A DNA stretch of 64,000 bases. It comes from Thermococcus celer Vu 13 = JCM 8558. GTDB taxonomy: Archaea; Methanobacteriota_B; Thermococci; Thermococcales; Thermococcaceae. This document shows, piece after piece, positions 1 to 8,668 of this stretch. The notes beneath the pieces are model-generated. The model was not told the origin of the DNA, searched no databases, and was given only the letters and a program-made list of their open reading frames with translations. The stretch lies in assembly GCF_002214365.1 (NCBI RefSeq), contig NZ_CP014854.1:124001-188000 (forward strand), given 5' to 3'. Each line of letters starts with the position of its first letter. Position 1 is the stretch's first letter. The translations under genes and the position numbers were made by a program.

Positions 1-49
1 GATCTTAATTCAAATCCAACACAGGTACAGCAGACGATTTTTAAAGCTT

Positions 50-137
50 TGGTGCGGGGGACGGGATTCGAACCCGCGCAGCCCTGCGGCAGCGGATCTT
101 AAGTCCGCCCCCTTTGGCCAGGCTCGGGCACCCCCGC
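50..137 (-). tRNA. tRNA-Leu(UAA)
   Basis: Class II tRNA read on the minus strand. The 7-bp acceptor stem GCGGGGG/CCCCCGC closes the molecule, the anticodon loop is CTTAAGA (anticodon UAA), a long variable arm is present, and the T-loop is GGTTCGAATCC. CCA is encoded at 50-52. No intron is seen. It follows rps2 by about 40 bases and has its own TATA-like element in that gap. Confidence 0.96.
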
Positions 138-160
138 GCGAGGGAGAGTAAGCGAGGGGG

Positions 161-170
161 ATTAAAAGCT
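161..170 (-). promoter_or_regulatory. TATA-like element of tRNA-Leu(UAA)
   Basis: On the minus strand AGCTTTTAAT lies about 24-33 bases upstream of the tRNA 5' end, the expected distance for an archaeal promoter. The tRNA can therefore be transcribed independently of the rps2 operon upstream. Inferred from position only. Confidence 0.5.
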
Positions 171-176
171 TTCCCC

Positions 177-782
177 TCAGGTCCTCACTATCCTCATCTC
201 AAACTCCTCAACCGGAACCTTGAAGTCCTCTCTGCTCTCTATCTCCTTCCTGTTGTAGAGGATCTCCCTCGCGAGGATCCAGTAGATGAGCGCAAGGGCT
301 TTTCTTCCCTTGTTGTTGGTCGGGATCGCCAGGTCAACGTAGCTGAGGAAGTTCTCGGTATCGACGAGGGCCACTATCGGGATCCCGATCTCGATGGCCT
401 CCTTCATGGCCTGGTGGTCGGCCCTCGGGTCCGTTACTATGAGGACGTCCGGCTCTATGAAGTTCTTTACCTGCGGGTTGGTCATCGTCCCCGGCAGGAA
501 ACGGCCTGGGATGGCCCTGGCACCGGTGACCTCCCCGAACTTCTTGACGGGTTTCTGACCGTAGAGCCTGACGCTGACCGCGAGTATGCTGGTCGGATCA
601 AACTTGGCGAGGAACTTACCGGCCGTCCGGAGCCTCTCGTCGGTTTTCCTGACGTCAAGGACGTAGAGGCCGTCCTGCCTGACGCGGTATATGAACTTCT
701 TCATGTCCTGGGTCTTCTGCTGGGTGCCGATGTGGACACCCGCGGCAAGGTACTGGTCGAGTGGAACAAGGTATTCCTCCAT
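177..782 (-). CDS. rps2: 30S ribosomal protein uS2
   Basis: A 201-residue protein of normal archaeal S2 length (N-terminus [20 protein letters not shown], typical of the family). It binds the 16S rRNA head/body junction of the small subunit. The start follows GAGGTG by six bases. It is the last gene of a minus-strand run rpoN-tRNA-rpoK-enolase-like-rps2, the usual archaeal order, separated from the enolase-like gene by 13 bases. Confidence 0.97.
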   Translation of the reverse strand: MEEYLVPLDQYLAAGVHIGTQQKTQDMKKFIYRVRQDGLYVLDVRKTDERLRTAGKFLAKFDPTSILAVSVRLYGQKPVKKFGEVTGARAIPGRFLPGTMTNPQVKNFIEPDVLIVTDPRADHQAMKEAIEIGIPIVALVDTENFLSYVDLAIPTNNKGRKALALIYWILAREILYNRKEIESREDFKVPVEEFEMRIVRT

Positions 783-795
783 CCTTCACACCTCC

Positions 796-1821
796 TCATC
801 CTTCAAAGGTTATTATCCTACCCCTTTCACCCAGATCTTCGGCTATTCTTATCAGCTCGTTCAGCTTGGCGATGGAATCCGAGCGAAGTACCATCGCCGG
901 ACAGCGGAGACCCACTGCAAGGTGGGCCAGTGCCTCGTCGGAGGACTCGTAGCGAGCCTCCGCGAGGATGGGGGTTATCCTCTCCGACTTGGCATCGTTC
1001 ACGAGGTTGTATAAGTCGGTGAGCGTACCGAGGTTTATGGGTTTTACGGACAGGGCGTTGTAGTAGCGCCTGTCGAGTACATCCTTCTCGCGGAAGAGGT
1101 GTTCGCCGTCGACGAACACCCCGTGGGTGCCCGCTATCAACTCGAGGAAGAGCTCCTCGTTGCCAAGGGGCTTTATGTAAGCCACGTTGTTGTCCTCGAC
1201 TATGGAGAGCACTTCCTCCATTCCCATGGGAACCTTCTGCACGAGGCCGAGGGCGACTTCGAGGCCGAGTTCATCGGTGGCCCTCTCGGTCGCCTCCGAA
1301 AAGGCCTCCACGGTTCCACCCCGTGCATACTCCAATACCTTATTGAGGGCATCGACGACGTCGGTTATCTCCATCAAATCCCTGACCATCACGTAGTAGT
1401 CGAAGCTCTCCCCCCTCGCCATCTCCAGTATGGGGACGGGCAGCTCGGTCGTGAAGGTGCCGCCTATGTAACCGTAGAGGGGCATCCTCTTGACGCCCGC
1501 GGCGGCCTTGGCGGCGGCTATCGAAACCGCCAGCGCGGTGTTGGCACCGATGTGACTGAAGTCCTCGGTTCCGTCTATCTCCCAGAGGTAACTGTCTATG
1601 AGCTCCTGCTCGCTGGCGTCGAAGCCCATGAGCTCGGGTCCGATTATCTCGTCCACCTCGCTCACGGCCCTGTGGGCCTCGGCTATGTACAGGGCCGGGT
1701 TCTCATCCACGGGGGCGGCGAACCTTCCAAAGCCGGAGCTCGTTACGACGTCCACTTCAACGGAGTACCTGCCCCCCTTGAGCACCGTAACCCTGCCAAT
1801 TACGTTCTCTATTACCGTCAT
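796..1821 (-). CDS. Enolase-like protein, probably non-catalytic
   Basis: A 341-residue protein, well short of the roughly 410-430 residues of true enolase. The C-terminal barrel is recognisable (LAHLAVGLRC..., IKPLGNEELF, SVKPINLGTLTD), and the lysine aligning with the catalytic base (SVKPINLGTL) is kept. The usual IEDP metal motif reads YIKP, the SHRSGETED stretch reads ARYESSDEA, and the second active-site lysine near the C-terminus is not visible. It sits exactly where other archaea keep the enolase gene, between rpoK and rps2. I infer a decayed paralogue with a structural or unknown role, with the working enolase elsewhere in the genome. Confidence 0.8.
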   Translation of the reverse strand: MTVIENVIGRVTVLKGGRYSVEVDVVTSSGFGRFAAPVDENPALYIAEAHRAVSEVDEIIGPELMGFDASEQELIDSYLWEIDGTEDFSHIGANTALAVSIAAAKAAAGVKRMPLYGYIGGTFTTELPVPILEMARGESFDYYVMVRDLMEITDVVDALNKVLEYARGGTVEAFSEATERATDELGLEVALGLVQKVPMGMEEVLSIVEDNNVAYIKPLGNEELFLELIAGTHGVFVDGEHLFREKDVLDRRYYNALSVKPINLGTLTDLYNLVNDAKSERITPILAEARYESSDEALAHLAVGLRCPAMVLRSDSIAKLNELIRIAEDLGERGRIITFEG

Positions 1822-1827
1822 TTTTCA

Positions 1828-2001
1828 TCAGCTCGGCCTGATTACGGTTAGTGGGATCACTCCCTTCTCAAACTCAAGCAGTGCGGCCTCGAGCGGCGTG
1901 ATTCCTTCCGGGACGTCGATGAGCAGGGGTGCGCCCATCGCTATCTGGAGCGCCCTCGCCCCTATAATGCGGGCCTTTTCAAACCTCGTGTACCTGAACA
2001 T
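1828..2001 (-). CDS. rpoK: DNA-directed RNA polymerase subunit K (Rpb6/omega homologue)
   Basis: A 57-residue protein, [20 protein letters not shown]..., matching archaeal RpoK, which stabilises the largest polymerase subunit during assembly. The frame is open further upstream into the tRNA-Pro gene, but the ATG at 2001 gives the family's usual length and N-terminus. It ends six bases before the enolase-like start and is probably co-transcribed with it. Confidence 0.95.
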   Translation of the reverse strand: MFRYTRFEKARIIGARALQIAMGAPLLIDVPEGITPLEAALLEFEKGVIPLTVIRPS

Positions 2002-2022
2002 TCCAACCACCCGTGCAAATTT

Positions 2023-2100
2023 TGGTGGGGCCGCCGGGATTTGAACCCGGGTCTCCGGCACCCCAAGCCGGGAGGATAGACCAAGCTACCCCACGGCCCC
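2023..2100 (-). tRNA. tRNA-Pro(UGG)
   Basis: A 75-nt tRNA plus encoded CCA on the minus strand. The acceptor stem is GGGGCCG/CGGCCCC, the anticodon loop CTTGGGG gives UGG, and the T-arm is CGGGTTCAAATCCCG. It lies between rpoN and rpoK and must be cut from a shared transcript if no private promoter exists; none was obvious in the 17-base gap to rpoN. Confidence 0.96.
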
Positions 2101-2117
2101 CCAAGAAATGCGGTTTT

Positions 2118-2315
2118 TCAGTATACCTTGTAAACCATCACGTCGTCTATGAGCTCAACGTGACTCAGCAGGGTCCGCCTGCAGCAGTACCTCTCGACCC
2201 CGAGGTCGTCGAGCACCTTCTCGGGGTCCTCACCCTTCTCTACCCTCGCCTTAAACTCGTAGTACTTGTCCCCTATGACCCTTCCGCACGTGAAGCACCT
2301 TACGGGAACTATCAC
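2118..2315 (-). CDS. rpoN: DNA-directed RNA polymerase subunit N (Rpb10 homologue)
   Basis: A 65-residue zinc-binding polymerase subunit. The zinc ligands are the CFTC pair near residue 7 and the adjacent CC pair near residue 44 (RYCCRR), as in Rpb10. I chose the GTG at 2315, five bases after GGTGA and giving MIVPVRC..., the standard N-terminus; an upstream in-frame GTG at 2324 would overlap that ribosome binding site. It is co-directional with rps9 upstream. Confidence 0.94.
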   Translation of the reverse strand: MIVPVRCFTCGRVIGDKYYEFKARVEKGEDPEKVLDDLGVERYCCRRTLLSHVELIDDVMVYKVY

Positions 2316-2351
2316 CCGTATCACCTTCTCGAATGAATTAAAGGAAAGCCA

Positions 2352-2759
2352 TCAGCGGTAGGACTTCTGCCTCTTGGCGCGCGGACCCTTGGTCGAGCGG
2401 TTGGGCTTGTGCGGCTCGGTGCGCCTGCTGTCCCCGACGAGCATTGTCCTGTCGTACTTCATAAACTTTTCCTTGAGGTTCATGTCGTTGGTCCACTCCA
2501 CGAGGGCCCTTGCGATGGCCACGCGGGCCGCCTCTGCCTGACCCATGAAGCCCCCACCCTCGACCTTGACGTCTATGTCAACGCCCTTGACTATCTCCTC
2601 CCCTGCGAGGACGAGCGGCTCCATAATGGTGAAGCGCGCTATCTCGGGTTCGATGATCTCGACAGGTCTGTGGTTGATCCTGACGCGACCCTTTCCTTCC
2701 CTGATGGTGGCCCTCGCGATGGCCGTCTTTCTCTTACCGGCGGTCTGGATGACCTTCAT
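2352..2759 (-). CDS. rps9: 30S ribosomal protein uS9
   Basis: A 135-residue S9 with the typical C-terminal tail (...[11 protein letters not shown]), which in ribosomes reaches toward P-site tRNA. The N-terminal [12 protein letters not shown] motif is diagnostic. Start after GAGGTGAGAGAAG. It lies 11 bases downstream of rpl13, in the archaeal block rpl18e-rpl13-rps9-rpoN. Confidence 0.97.
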   Translation of the reverse strand: MKVIQTAGKRKTAIARATIREGKGRVRINHRPVEIIEPEIARFTIMEPLVLAGEEIVKGVDIDVKVEGGGFMGQAEAARVAIARALVEWTNDMNLKEKFMKYDRTMLVGDSRRTEPHKPNRSTKGPRAKRQKSYR

Positions 2760-2770
2760 CTTCTCTCACC

Positions 2771-3199
2771 TCAGAACTTTCCACCCAGGAACTTGGCGAC
2801 CTCGCCAACGGTAACGTACTTGGGGGTTGCAAGCCTCGACATGTGGGCCTCTATTATGGTCTCAAGTTCTTTGCCCTCGAACTCCCTTGGAAGGCCGGCG
2901 TAAACCCTGAGCCTCCTGAAGGCCTTCCTGCCGCGGTCGGTCTTCCATGGGAGCATTCCCCTGATGGTTCTCCTGACTATCTCGTCGCTCCTCTTGGGAT
3001 AGAACGGGCCCCTTCTCGGGTTGGTTCTGGTTCTCAGCTCGGTCCTCTGCTTGTACTTTGCAAAGACGTCCTCCCTGTTGCCGGTGATGATGGCCTTGTC
3101 GGCGTTGACTATGACCACCTCCTCGCCCTCGAGGAGCATCCTGGCGACCTTCGAGGCGAGTCTTCCGAGTATGAGTCCTTCAGCGTTAATTATCCTCAT
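2771..3199 (-). CDS. rpl13: 50S ribosomal protein uL13
   Basis: A 142-residue L13. Seen: [20 protein letters not shown] at the N-terminus and the [15 protein letters not shown] segment typical of the family. An early assembly protein of the large subunit. It is separated from rpl18e by only six bases. Confidence 0.97.
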   Translation of the reverse strand: MRIINAEGLILGRLASKVARMLLEGEEVVIVNADKAIITGNREDVFAKYKQRTELRTRTNPRRGPFYPKRSDEIVRRTIRGMLPWKTDRGRKAFRRLRVYAGLPREFEGKELETIIEAHMSRLATPKYVTVGEVAKFLGGKF

Positions 3200-3205
3200 G
3201 GCCCA

Positions 3206-3571
3206 TCACTCCATTATGGTTACTCCACTACCCTTCGGGTTTCTCTCGACGAGCTCCTCGATCGTGAGGACCTCCCCACCGGCCTCAAGTATCTTTTTCC
3301 TCGCGGTTTCGCTGAACTTCCAGGCGGCGACGGTGACTTTGTGCTCGAGCTTTCCTGCACCGAGGACGCTTCCGGGGACGATAACCGTGTCCCCCTCCTT
3401 GGTGTAGCGGTTTATCCTGCTAACGTTGACCTCGGCCCTCTGTCTTCTGGGCTTCTCAAGGCGCCAGGCGACGTCTTTCCATATCCCAACTCCTTCCTCG
3501 TTCGATTTCTTTCTGAGGTAGCGAATGAGCCTCCTCAGGTTGATGTCAGTGGGTCCGGTTCTCTTGACCAT
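3206..3571 (-). CDS. rpl18e: 50S ribosomal protein eL18
   Basis: A 121-residue archaeal/eukaryotic L18e, related to L15. The C-terminal region [20 protein letters not shown] is characteristic. The ATG at 3571 (MVKRTGPT) is preferred because GGAGGT precedes it by six bases; the in-frame ATG at 3577 overlaps that spacing. It is first after tRNA-Leu(CAG) in the minus-strand run. Confidence 0.95.
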   Translation of the reverse strand: MVKRTGPTDINLRRLIRYLRKKSNEEGVGIWKDVAWRLEKPRRQRAEVNVSRINRYTKEGDTVIVPGSVLGAGKLEHKVTVAAWKFSETARKKILEAGGEVLTIEELVERNPKGSGVTIME

Positions 3572-3639
3572 GAACATACCTCCTTAACGCTCTCTCGCAT
3601 GCGGGAAACCGACAGGTCCAACGGGGTGAGCGTGAATAC

Positions 3640-3727
3640 TGGTGCGGGGGCGGGGATTTGAACCCCGGAACCCCTACGGGACGGGACCCTGAATCCCGCG
3701 CCTTTGGCCAGGCTCGGCAACCCCCGC
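3640..3727 (-). tRNA. tRNA-Leu(CAG)
   Basis: Class II tRNA with acceptor stem GCGGGGG/CCCCCGC, anticodon stem-loop CGGGA-TTCAGGG-TCCCG (anticodon CAG), a long variable arm and encoded CCA at 3640-3642. Its 5' end is one base from the rpoD stop codon, so it is almost certainly processed from the rpoD transcript. Confidence 0.96.
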
Positions 3728-3728
3728 G

Positions 3729-4514
3729 TCAGTCGGACGCTAATTTATGGAGTTCGCTTATAAATCTATCGCTCTTCCTCATTAGGACTTTGAGGGCTAT
3801 GGTCACGATTTCCTCAACGGGGAGCTCTCCGTTTGTCTCAACGGTAAACACGAACGCTCCAGGGATTACCTCTTCAGTTATCTTGTCACCCTCGTATCCC
3901 TCAAATTTCCTCGGGAGGTAGAAGGCTTTGGTCGTCGTGATGACGAGCTCCTCATCCGTTTCCTCAACCGGGAGACCGCGTCTCTCCGCGAGCTCCTTAA
4001 GCTCCTTCCAATCGGGAACCTCTTTGCTCACGTGAATCTTCGTCAGATACTTGTAGTAGACGAAACCCGGCTGCCACTTGGCGTGATCCTTGCCGCGGCC
4101 GAGCTTTGCGTAGGCGTTCAGGGTGAGCCTCTGGCCTTCGGCGAGCTTGACTATCGGTATATCCGGGTTGGCGGGCCTGACACCCTCATCGTCGCTCTTC
4201 AGGTCGCCGGAGAAGACCATCCCCGGCCCTTCCGCCTCAAGGGACAGGGTGACGGTGTAGTCGTCGAGCTCGAGGGCATCGAGGGAGAACCTCTCGACTG
4301 GGGTGGTGAGAGGAATCATCGCCAGCCTGTGGGCGATTATCTCGTCGAAGAGGGCCGAATCGTTCTCAAAGAACTCGACCTCGTCAACGGCGAACGTTGG
4401 GACCTCGGAGAGGATCGTCCTCCTCAGGGCATTGGCAAAGGTCACGTCAACTCCTTCGAGGATGAACTTGATCGAGTCCTCCCCCCTCTCAAGAATCCGG
4501 AACTTTGGTTCCAT
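3729..4514 (-). CDS. rpoD: DNA-directed RNA polymerase subunit D (Rpb3/alpha homologue)
   Basis: A 261-residue assembly-platform subunit that pairs with RpoL. The alpha-like dimerisation motif is clear ([21 protein letters not shown], about residues 26-46). The protein has no cysteine, so the iron-sulfur cluster of some archaeal RpoD proteins cannot form. The ATG at 4514 is chosen because GGTGA lies five bases upstream; ATG at 4520 would abut that site. Its stop codon is one base from tRNA-Leu(CAG). Confidence 0.95.
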   Translation of the reverse strand: MEPKFRILERGEDSIKFILEGVDVTFANALRRTILSEVPTFAVDEVEFFENDSALFDEIIAHRLAMIPLTTPVERFSLDALELDDYTVTLSLEAEGPGMVFSGDLKSDDEGVRPANPDIPIVKLAEGQRLTLNAYAKLGRGKDHAKWQPGFVYYKYLTKIHVSKEVPDWKELKELAERRGLPVEETDEELVITTTKAFYLPRKFEGYEGDKITEEVIPGAFVFTVETNGELPVEEIVTIALKVLMRKSDRFISELHKLASD

Positions 4515-4543
4515 CGGCATCACCAAAAAAGAAGTTGTTGGGG

Positions 4544-4963
4544 TCAGACGCGCCTGCCCCTTCTTCCGCCCTTCGGCCTTGTGCCGTCGTGCGGAATCGG
4601 GGTGACGTCCTCCACCCTTCCTATCCTGAGACCGGCCCTGGCGAGGGCACGTATGGCCGCCTGGGCACCCGGTCCGGGGCTCTTGCTCTTGCTTCCACCG
4701 GGGGCGCGAACCTTGATGTGAACGCCGGTGAAACCCTTCTCCATGGCCTCCTCGGCCGCCCTCCTCGCGGCTATCATGGCCGCGTACGGCGAGGGCTCGT
4801 CCCTGTCGGCCTTGACCACCATACCACCGCTCCACCTGGAGACGGTCTCGGCCCCGGTGAGGTCGGTGATGTGGATTATGGTGTTGTTGTAACTTGAGTA
4901 GATGTGGGCAACTCCCCACTTCTCCTTCTTCTTAAGGTTGACCTGCTGGGTTTCCTCGCTCAT
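4544..4963 (-). CDS. rps11: 30S ribosomal protein uS11
   Basis: A 139-residue S11 with the conserved platform-binding segment ([20 protein letters not shown]) and the basic C-terminus GGRRGRRV. The start overlaps the rps4 stop by four bases (ATGA), consistent with translational coupling. Part of the archaeal alpha-operon equivalent rps13-rps4-rps11-rpoD. Confidence 0.97.
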   Translation of the reverse strand: MSEETQQVNLKKKEKWGVAHIYSSYNNTIIHITDLTGAETVSRWSGGMVVKADRDEPSPYAAMIAARRAAEEAMEKGFTGVHIKVRAPGGSKSKSPGPGAQAAIRALARAGLRIGRVEDVTPIPHDGTRPKGGRRGRRV

Positions 4964-5502
4964 GCCTCACCACCCTGTTTGGCCTGTTCAATAACCATCC
5001 TCTCGGGGTGGCTCTCCCTGGCGAAGGGAGAGGTCTTGGAGTAGGTGATGGTGTCCTCCTCCGCCTTAAGGACGAGGTAACCCGGCGAGCGGATGATCTG
5101 GCCGTTGACCTCGATGTGCCCGTGGACTATGAGTTGCCTGGCCTGCCTGGGGGTCCTGGCAAGGCCCTTCTTGTAGACGATGGTCTGAAGGCGCCTGTCG
5201 AGAACGTCCTCAACCGTCAGGGATAGAACGTCATCAAGCACTGCATCGGCCGGGAGGAGTCCAAGCCTGTTGAGCCTCTGGAGGAGCTGAACCCTCTCAA
5301 CCTCCGCCTGCTTCCCACGGGCGGCGAGGAGGCGCCTGGCCCTACGCCTGAACTCCTTGAGCTGGGTCTCGTGGCGCCAGAGTTCTTTCTTGTTCTTGAG
5401 GGCGTACTTCCTCATTATGACTCTCTCGCGGTCAAGCCTCTCCTTAATCCAGGGGTGAGAGGGGGTCTCGTACTTCTTTCTCTGCCTCTTAGGGTCTCCC
5501 AT
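4960..5502 (-). CDS. rps4: 30S ribosomal protein uS4
   Basis: A 180-residue S4. The S4 RNA-binding domain is visible around residues 100-165 ([20 protein letters not shown]). It nucleates folding of the 16S rRNA 5' domain. It lies ten bases after rps13 and overlaps rps11. Confidence 0.97.
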   Translation of the reverse strand: MGDPKRQRKKYETPSHPWIKERLDRERVIMRKYALKNKKELWRHETQLKEFRRRARRLLAARGKQAEVERVQLLQRLNRLGLLPADAVLDDVLSLTVEDVLDRRLQTIVYKKGLARTPRQARQLIVHGHIEVNGQIIRSPGYLVLKAEEDTITYSKTSPFARESHPERMVIEQAKQGGEA

Positions 5503-5512
5503 CTACACCACC

Positions 5513-5962
5513 TCACTTCTTTCTCCTGCTCACGCCGATGGTTGAACCGTGCCTGAAGTTGGACCTGGTTCTCTGTCCCCTGAGCGGCAGTCCGAGCTCG
5601 TGCCTTATGCCGCGGTAGGCGCGTACTCTCCTGAGCCTGTTGACGTCCTCGCGCCAGGCCATGACGAGCTTGGCGGTTATGAGGTGCATGTCCTTACCTG
5701 TCTCGTAGTCCTTCGGCCTGTTGACGGCCCAGGCGGGTATTCCATGGGCAACGGGATCCTCGAGGATCTCCTCTATCTTCTTGATCTGCTCGTTTGTCAG
5801 GTAGCCGGTCTTCATGTACGGGTCTATTCCCGCAACCCTTAGGACCATGGTCGCAAAGTTTATGCCTATGCCCCTGATGCCCGTGAGGGCCCATCTCAGC
5901 TGCTTATTTCCGTTCAAATCCACTCCGGCTATACGAACGATGTGCCTGAATTCGTCGGTCAT
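5513..5962 (-). CDS. rps13: 30S ribosomal protein uS13
   Basis: A 149-residue S13 with the N-terminal [21 protein letters not shown], the [17 protein letters not shown] helix region and the C-terminal [15 protein letters not shown] segment that contacts P-site tRNA. GGAGGTG precedes the start by eight bases. It begins shortly after tRNA-Ser(UGA) on the same strand. Confidence 0.97.
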   Translation of the reverse strand: MTDEFRHIVRIAGVDLNGNKQLRWALTGIRGIGINFATMVLRVAGIDPYMKTGYLTNEQIKKIEEILEDPVAHGIPAWAVNRPKDYETGKDMHLITAKLVMAWREDVNRLRRVRAYRGIRHELGLPLRGQRTRSNFRHGSTIGVSRRKK

Positions 5963-6001
5963 TACGAATACACCTCCATCTCAATCCTTCGTAGAGGATT
6001 T

Positions 6002-6088
6002 TGGCGCCGGGACGGGGATTTGAACCCCGGTGTCCATAAGGACACGGGCTCTCAAGGCCCGCGCCATCCCAGGCTAGGCGATCCCGGC
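6002..6088 (-). tRNA. tRNA-Ser(UGA)
   Basis: Class II tRNA with acceptor GCCGGGA/TCCCGGC, discriminator G, anticodon stem-loop CGGGC-CTTGAGA-GCCCG (anticodon UGA), a long variable arm and encoded CCA at 6002-6004. Its first 15 bases overlap the end of the upstream methyltransferase gene on the same strand, including that gene's TAG stop codon. Confidence 0.96.
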
Positions 6089-6661
6089 ATACACGCGGTA
6101 GCCGCTCCCCTTCGCCAGCTCTCTCACTTCGGTGAAGTGGTCATCCATTAGAGCCTTAATATACTTTGCCCCCTGCTTCGTCTTGATCACCAGCTGCAGG
6201 AGGCCTCCATCGTTGAGATGCCGGGGAGCGTTTATAACTATTTCCCTCAGGACTTCCTTTCCCGCGTGTACCGGGGGATTAGTGATGATTGCGTCGAACC
6301 TTTCGCCCCTAACGGGTTCGTAGAGGCTTCCCCATCTCACCTCGGCGTTTCTAACGCCGTTGATTTTTAAATTTTTCCTCGCCATGCTCACTGCCCGCCT
6401 GTTCACGTCGGTCATCACGACGTAATCCACGAAGCGTGAGGCAACGATTCCTATGATCCCGTAGCCACAGCCCAAATCGAGGACGCGCCAGCCATCATCA
6501 AGGACCATGTTCTCCACGAGCAACTCAGTTCCCCTGTCCAGCTTTCCGAAGGAGAAGACGCCACTCGCCGTTACGAACCTGAAGCACCCTCCCCTGATGC
6601 AGACCTCTATCGTTTTCGTCCTCAGCGGAACGTCGGGCTCCTCGGAGTAGTAGTGGCTCAT
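6074..6661 (-). CDS. RsmC-like class I SAM-dependent methyltransferase
   Basis: A 195-residue Rossmann methyltransferase. SAM-binding motif I is VLDLGCGYGIIGI, and the catalytic NPPVHAGKEV motif (NPPxH) is typical of guanine-N2 methyltransferases of the RsmC/RlmG class that act on rRNA. It resembles the stand-alone archaeal form without the N-terminal duplicated domain. ATG 6661 is the likely start; a TATA-like TTGATAAAC about 22-31 bases upstream suggests a leaderless or very short-leader mRNA. The last 15 bases lie inside tRNA-Ser. The substrate is inferred from the family. Confidence 0.85.
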   Translation of the reverse strand: MSHYYSEEPDVPLRTKTIEVCIRGGCFRFVTASGVFSFGKLDRGTELLVENMVLDDGWRVLDLGCGYGIIGIVASRFVDYVVMTDVNRRAVSMARKNLKINGVRNAEVRWGSLYEPVRGERFDAIITNPPVHAGKEVLREIVINAPRHLNDGGLLQLVIKTKQGAKYIKALMDDHFTEVRELAKGSGYRVYAGIA

Positions 6662-6713
6662 GGAAGGGAGTAAGGAAAGGGGTTTATCAACCTTCCCCCC
6701 AGAGAACCGAAGC

Positions 6714-7718
6714 CTACCACATCTTCGGGTACCAGTCCCTCGGCATGAAGACCTTGTCGACGTCAACCGCTATGCCCCTGCTCCTCTGCATCATCTCCCC
6801 GCTCGTCATCGTGGCCTTTCCGAGTGCAACGAGCTCGTCCTTGAGCGTCATGACCGCCACTAAGTCACCCTTTTTGATCCCCTTGTTGAGCTTGACGATG
6901 CCCGGAACGGCTAGGTCAGCGCCGTGGGTAACGGCCGAAACGGCGGAATCCCTTATCCAGACCTTGGGGAGATGCTCAACCGCTTTTTCCATCGGCTGAA
7001 TGGCCCCCCGGAAGTACTCCTCGACGCCGTCCTCCTTCCAGAAGTGGTAGTAGTCCACGAGGTCGTGCAGCGTCACCAGCGTCTCGTCCTCCTTGAAGGG
7101 ACCGCTTCTGGTACGGCGGAGCTCGGCCATGTGGGCGCCGACGCCGAGGGCGAGGCCGAAGTGATGGATGAGCGACCTGATGTAGGTTCCGGCCTCGACA
7201 CCGACGCGGAAGAGAACGTCCCTGTCGTCCACCTCGAGTATCTCGATGTAGTAAACCTTCCTCGTCCTCAACCTCCTCTTCACCGCGCTCCTCAGCGGGG
7301 GCCTCTGGATTATCTCCCCCTCGAACTCCTTCATGACCGCCCTGATTTTATCCTCGGGAACGTCGTCGTGGAGGTGCATCAGGGCAACGTACTCCTTTCC
7401 CGCTGGAAGTAAAGCCTGAACGACCCTCGTCGCCCTCTCGAGGGCAACCGGCAGGACACCGCTCACCTTCGGGTCGAGGGTTCCTCCGTGTCCCGCCTTG
7501 CTCAGGTTGAACAGCCTCTTGATCCAAGCAACGACCTCGTGACTCGTCGGCCCCGGCGGCTTGTCGAGGTTGATTATCCCGAACTGCATGTGCATCTCCA
7601 TTGGCCGTTTCTCCGGCGGAAAGCCCCACTTGGGGTTCGTCTCGGCCTTCTCGTCCTTGATCAGAACCTCACGCTTTATATCCGCTGGGAGGATCCTCCT
7701 CACCTCGTCCCTCGCCAT
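6714..7718 (-). CDS. cbf5: H/ACA RNP pseudouridine synthase Cbf5
   Basis: A 334-residue TruB-family enzyme that, with Nop10, Gar1, L7Ae and a guide RNA, isomerises uridines in rRNA. The catalytic segment GHGGTLDPKVSGVLPVAL holds the essential aspartate. A C-terminal PUA domain follows (about 250-334, with WIRDSAVSAVTHGADL). The start at 7718 (MARDEVRR) follows GGTGATG; earlier in-frame ATGs lack a binding site. It occupies the usual archaeal place downstream of rpl14e, here separated from it by an SDR gene. Confidence 0.95.
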   Translation of the reverse strand: MARDEVRRILPADIKREVLIKDEKAETNPKWGFPPEKRPMEMHMQFGIINLDKPPGPTSHEVVAWIKRLFNLSKAGHGGTLDPKVSGVLPVALERATRVVQALLPAGKEYVALMHLHDDVPEDKIRAVMKEFEGEIIQRPPLRSAVKRRLRTRKVYYIEILEVDDRDVLFRVGVEAGTYIRSLIHHFGLALGVGAHMAELRRTRSGPFKEDETLVTLHDLVDYYHFWKEDGVEEYFRGAIQPMEKAVEHLPKVWIRDSAVSAVTHGADLAVPGIVKLNKGIKKGDLVAVMTLKDELVALGKATMTSGEMMQRSRGIAVDVDKVFMPRDWYPKMW

Positions 7719-7840
7719 GAGCATCACCTGATGGATTCCCAATTTCAGCTGGTTCACATTTCACAGGTCTGAATCCAATAAACCTTCCGACTTTTAACCC
7801 TTTGCAGGGACATCGTTTTTCAAGCTACCGACAAACTATG

Positions 7841-7891
7841 GGGTCCGCCCGGCTCAGCAGGAATCTCCAGAGACTGAAGGTCGAAGGACCC
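7841..7891 (-). repeat. Long imperfect hairpin at the SDR 3' end
   Basis: GGGTCC at 7841-7846 pairs with GGACCC at 7886-7891, and an inner TCTC-CA-GAGA hairpin lies at 7864-7873. The outer arm begins at the SDR stop codon. It may stabilise or end the SDR mRNA. No canonical archaeal sRNA boxes were found in it. Confidence 0.4.
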
Positions 7892-8601
7892 TAATACCTG
7901 AACCTGTAGGTGAAGACCGGCCAGTTCGGGAGGTACTTGACGAGTTTGAGGTAGCCCGGCACGAAAACTTCCCTCTTTCCCCTCTCGAGGCCTTTTAGTA
8001 TCGCGTCTGCAACCCTCTCGGGCTCTATCGATCCCCTCGGGACCTTCCCGTTCCAGAAGCCGGTTTTCACCTGCTTGGGATACACCCTCATCACCCGGAT
8101 CCCCCTCTGCTCCAGCTCACGCTCGAGGTTTATGGCCAGGTAATGGAGGGCCCCCTTGGAGGCGCAGTAGGAGGGCAACTCGGGGACGTTGATGAAGGCG
8201 ACACCGCTGATTACGAATACCACGGTCGAACCTCCCGGCAACACGGGTAGCAGGGCCCTCGTGAGTTCGATGGGCGCGAGGGCATTAACCCGGAACAGGT
8301 TCTCCAGCTCATCCCCCGAGTGTTCCAGAAGGGGCTTCCTCACCGCGAACCCGGCGTTGTTTATCAAGAGGTCTATCCTCCCCACGCCGAGCCTTCGGAG
8401 CCCGCTTAGAATTGCACCCGTGAACTCGTAATCGGTGAAGTCGGCAACCACGTACTCGAAATTCGGCAGGTTCTCCCGTAGTTCTCTCAGCTTCTCCTCG
8501 CTCCTCCCCACTCCAACGACGATATAGTTCCTCTCGGTGAGGCGCCTGACGAGGGGCCTGCCTATCCCTCCCGTTGCACCCGTAACCAACGCCGTTCTCA
8601 T
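7891..8601 (-). CDS. Short-chain dehydrogenase/reductase
   Basis: A 236-residue SDR. The cofactor motif TGATGGIG is at residues 7-14, LLINNAG follows, and the catalytic Ser...YCASK triad is visible in VFVISGVAFINVPELPSYCASK. ATG 8601 begins exactly at the Rossmann strand; the longer frame only adds promoter sequence. It interrupts the usual rpl14e-cbf5 neighbourhood and has its own TATA-like CTTTTAAC near 8630 after the rpl14e terminator. The substrate cannot be told from sequence. Confidence 0.85.
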   Translation of the reverse strand: MRTALVTGATGGIGRPLVRRLTERNYIVVGVGRSEEKLRELRENLPNFEYVVADFTDYEFTGAILSGLRRLGVGRIDLLINNAGFAVRKPLLEHSGDELENLFRVNALAPIELTRALLPVLPGGSTVVFVISGVAFINVPELPSYCASKGALHYLAINLERELEQRGIRVMRVYPKQVKTGFWNGKVPRGSIEPERVADAILKGLERGKREVFVPGYLKLVKYLPNWPVFTYRFRY

Positions 8602-8650
8602 AAACCCACCGGGAAGAATTAGAAGTAAAGGGTTAAAAGCATTGAGAAAG

Positions 8651-8665
8651 GGAGCCAAAGGCTCC
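8651..8665 (-). terminator. Hairpin after rpl14e
   Basis: A perfect 6-bp stem GGAGCC-TTT-GGCTCC starts four bases past the rpl14e stop on the minus strand and is followed by the pyrimidine-rich CTTTCTCAATGCTTTT. Archaeal termination mainly needs the T-rich tract, so the hairpin may instead protect the mRNA 3' end. Confidence 0.55.
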
Positions 8666-8668
8666 GCG

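Noticed and set aside
7725-7785. Possible C/D box sRNA near the cbf5 start
   Set aside because: A TGATGGA and a CTGA are present at a plausible distance, but no D'/C' boxes or terminal stem are visible and the region is the cbf5 leader.
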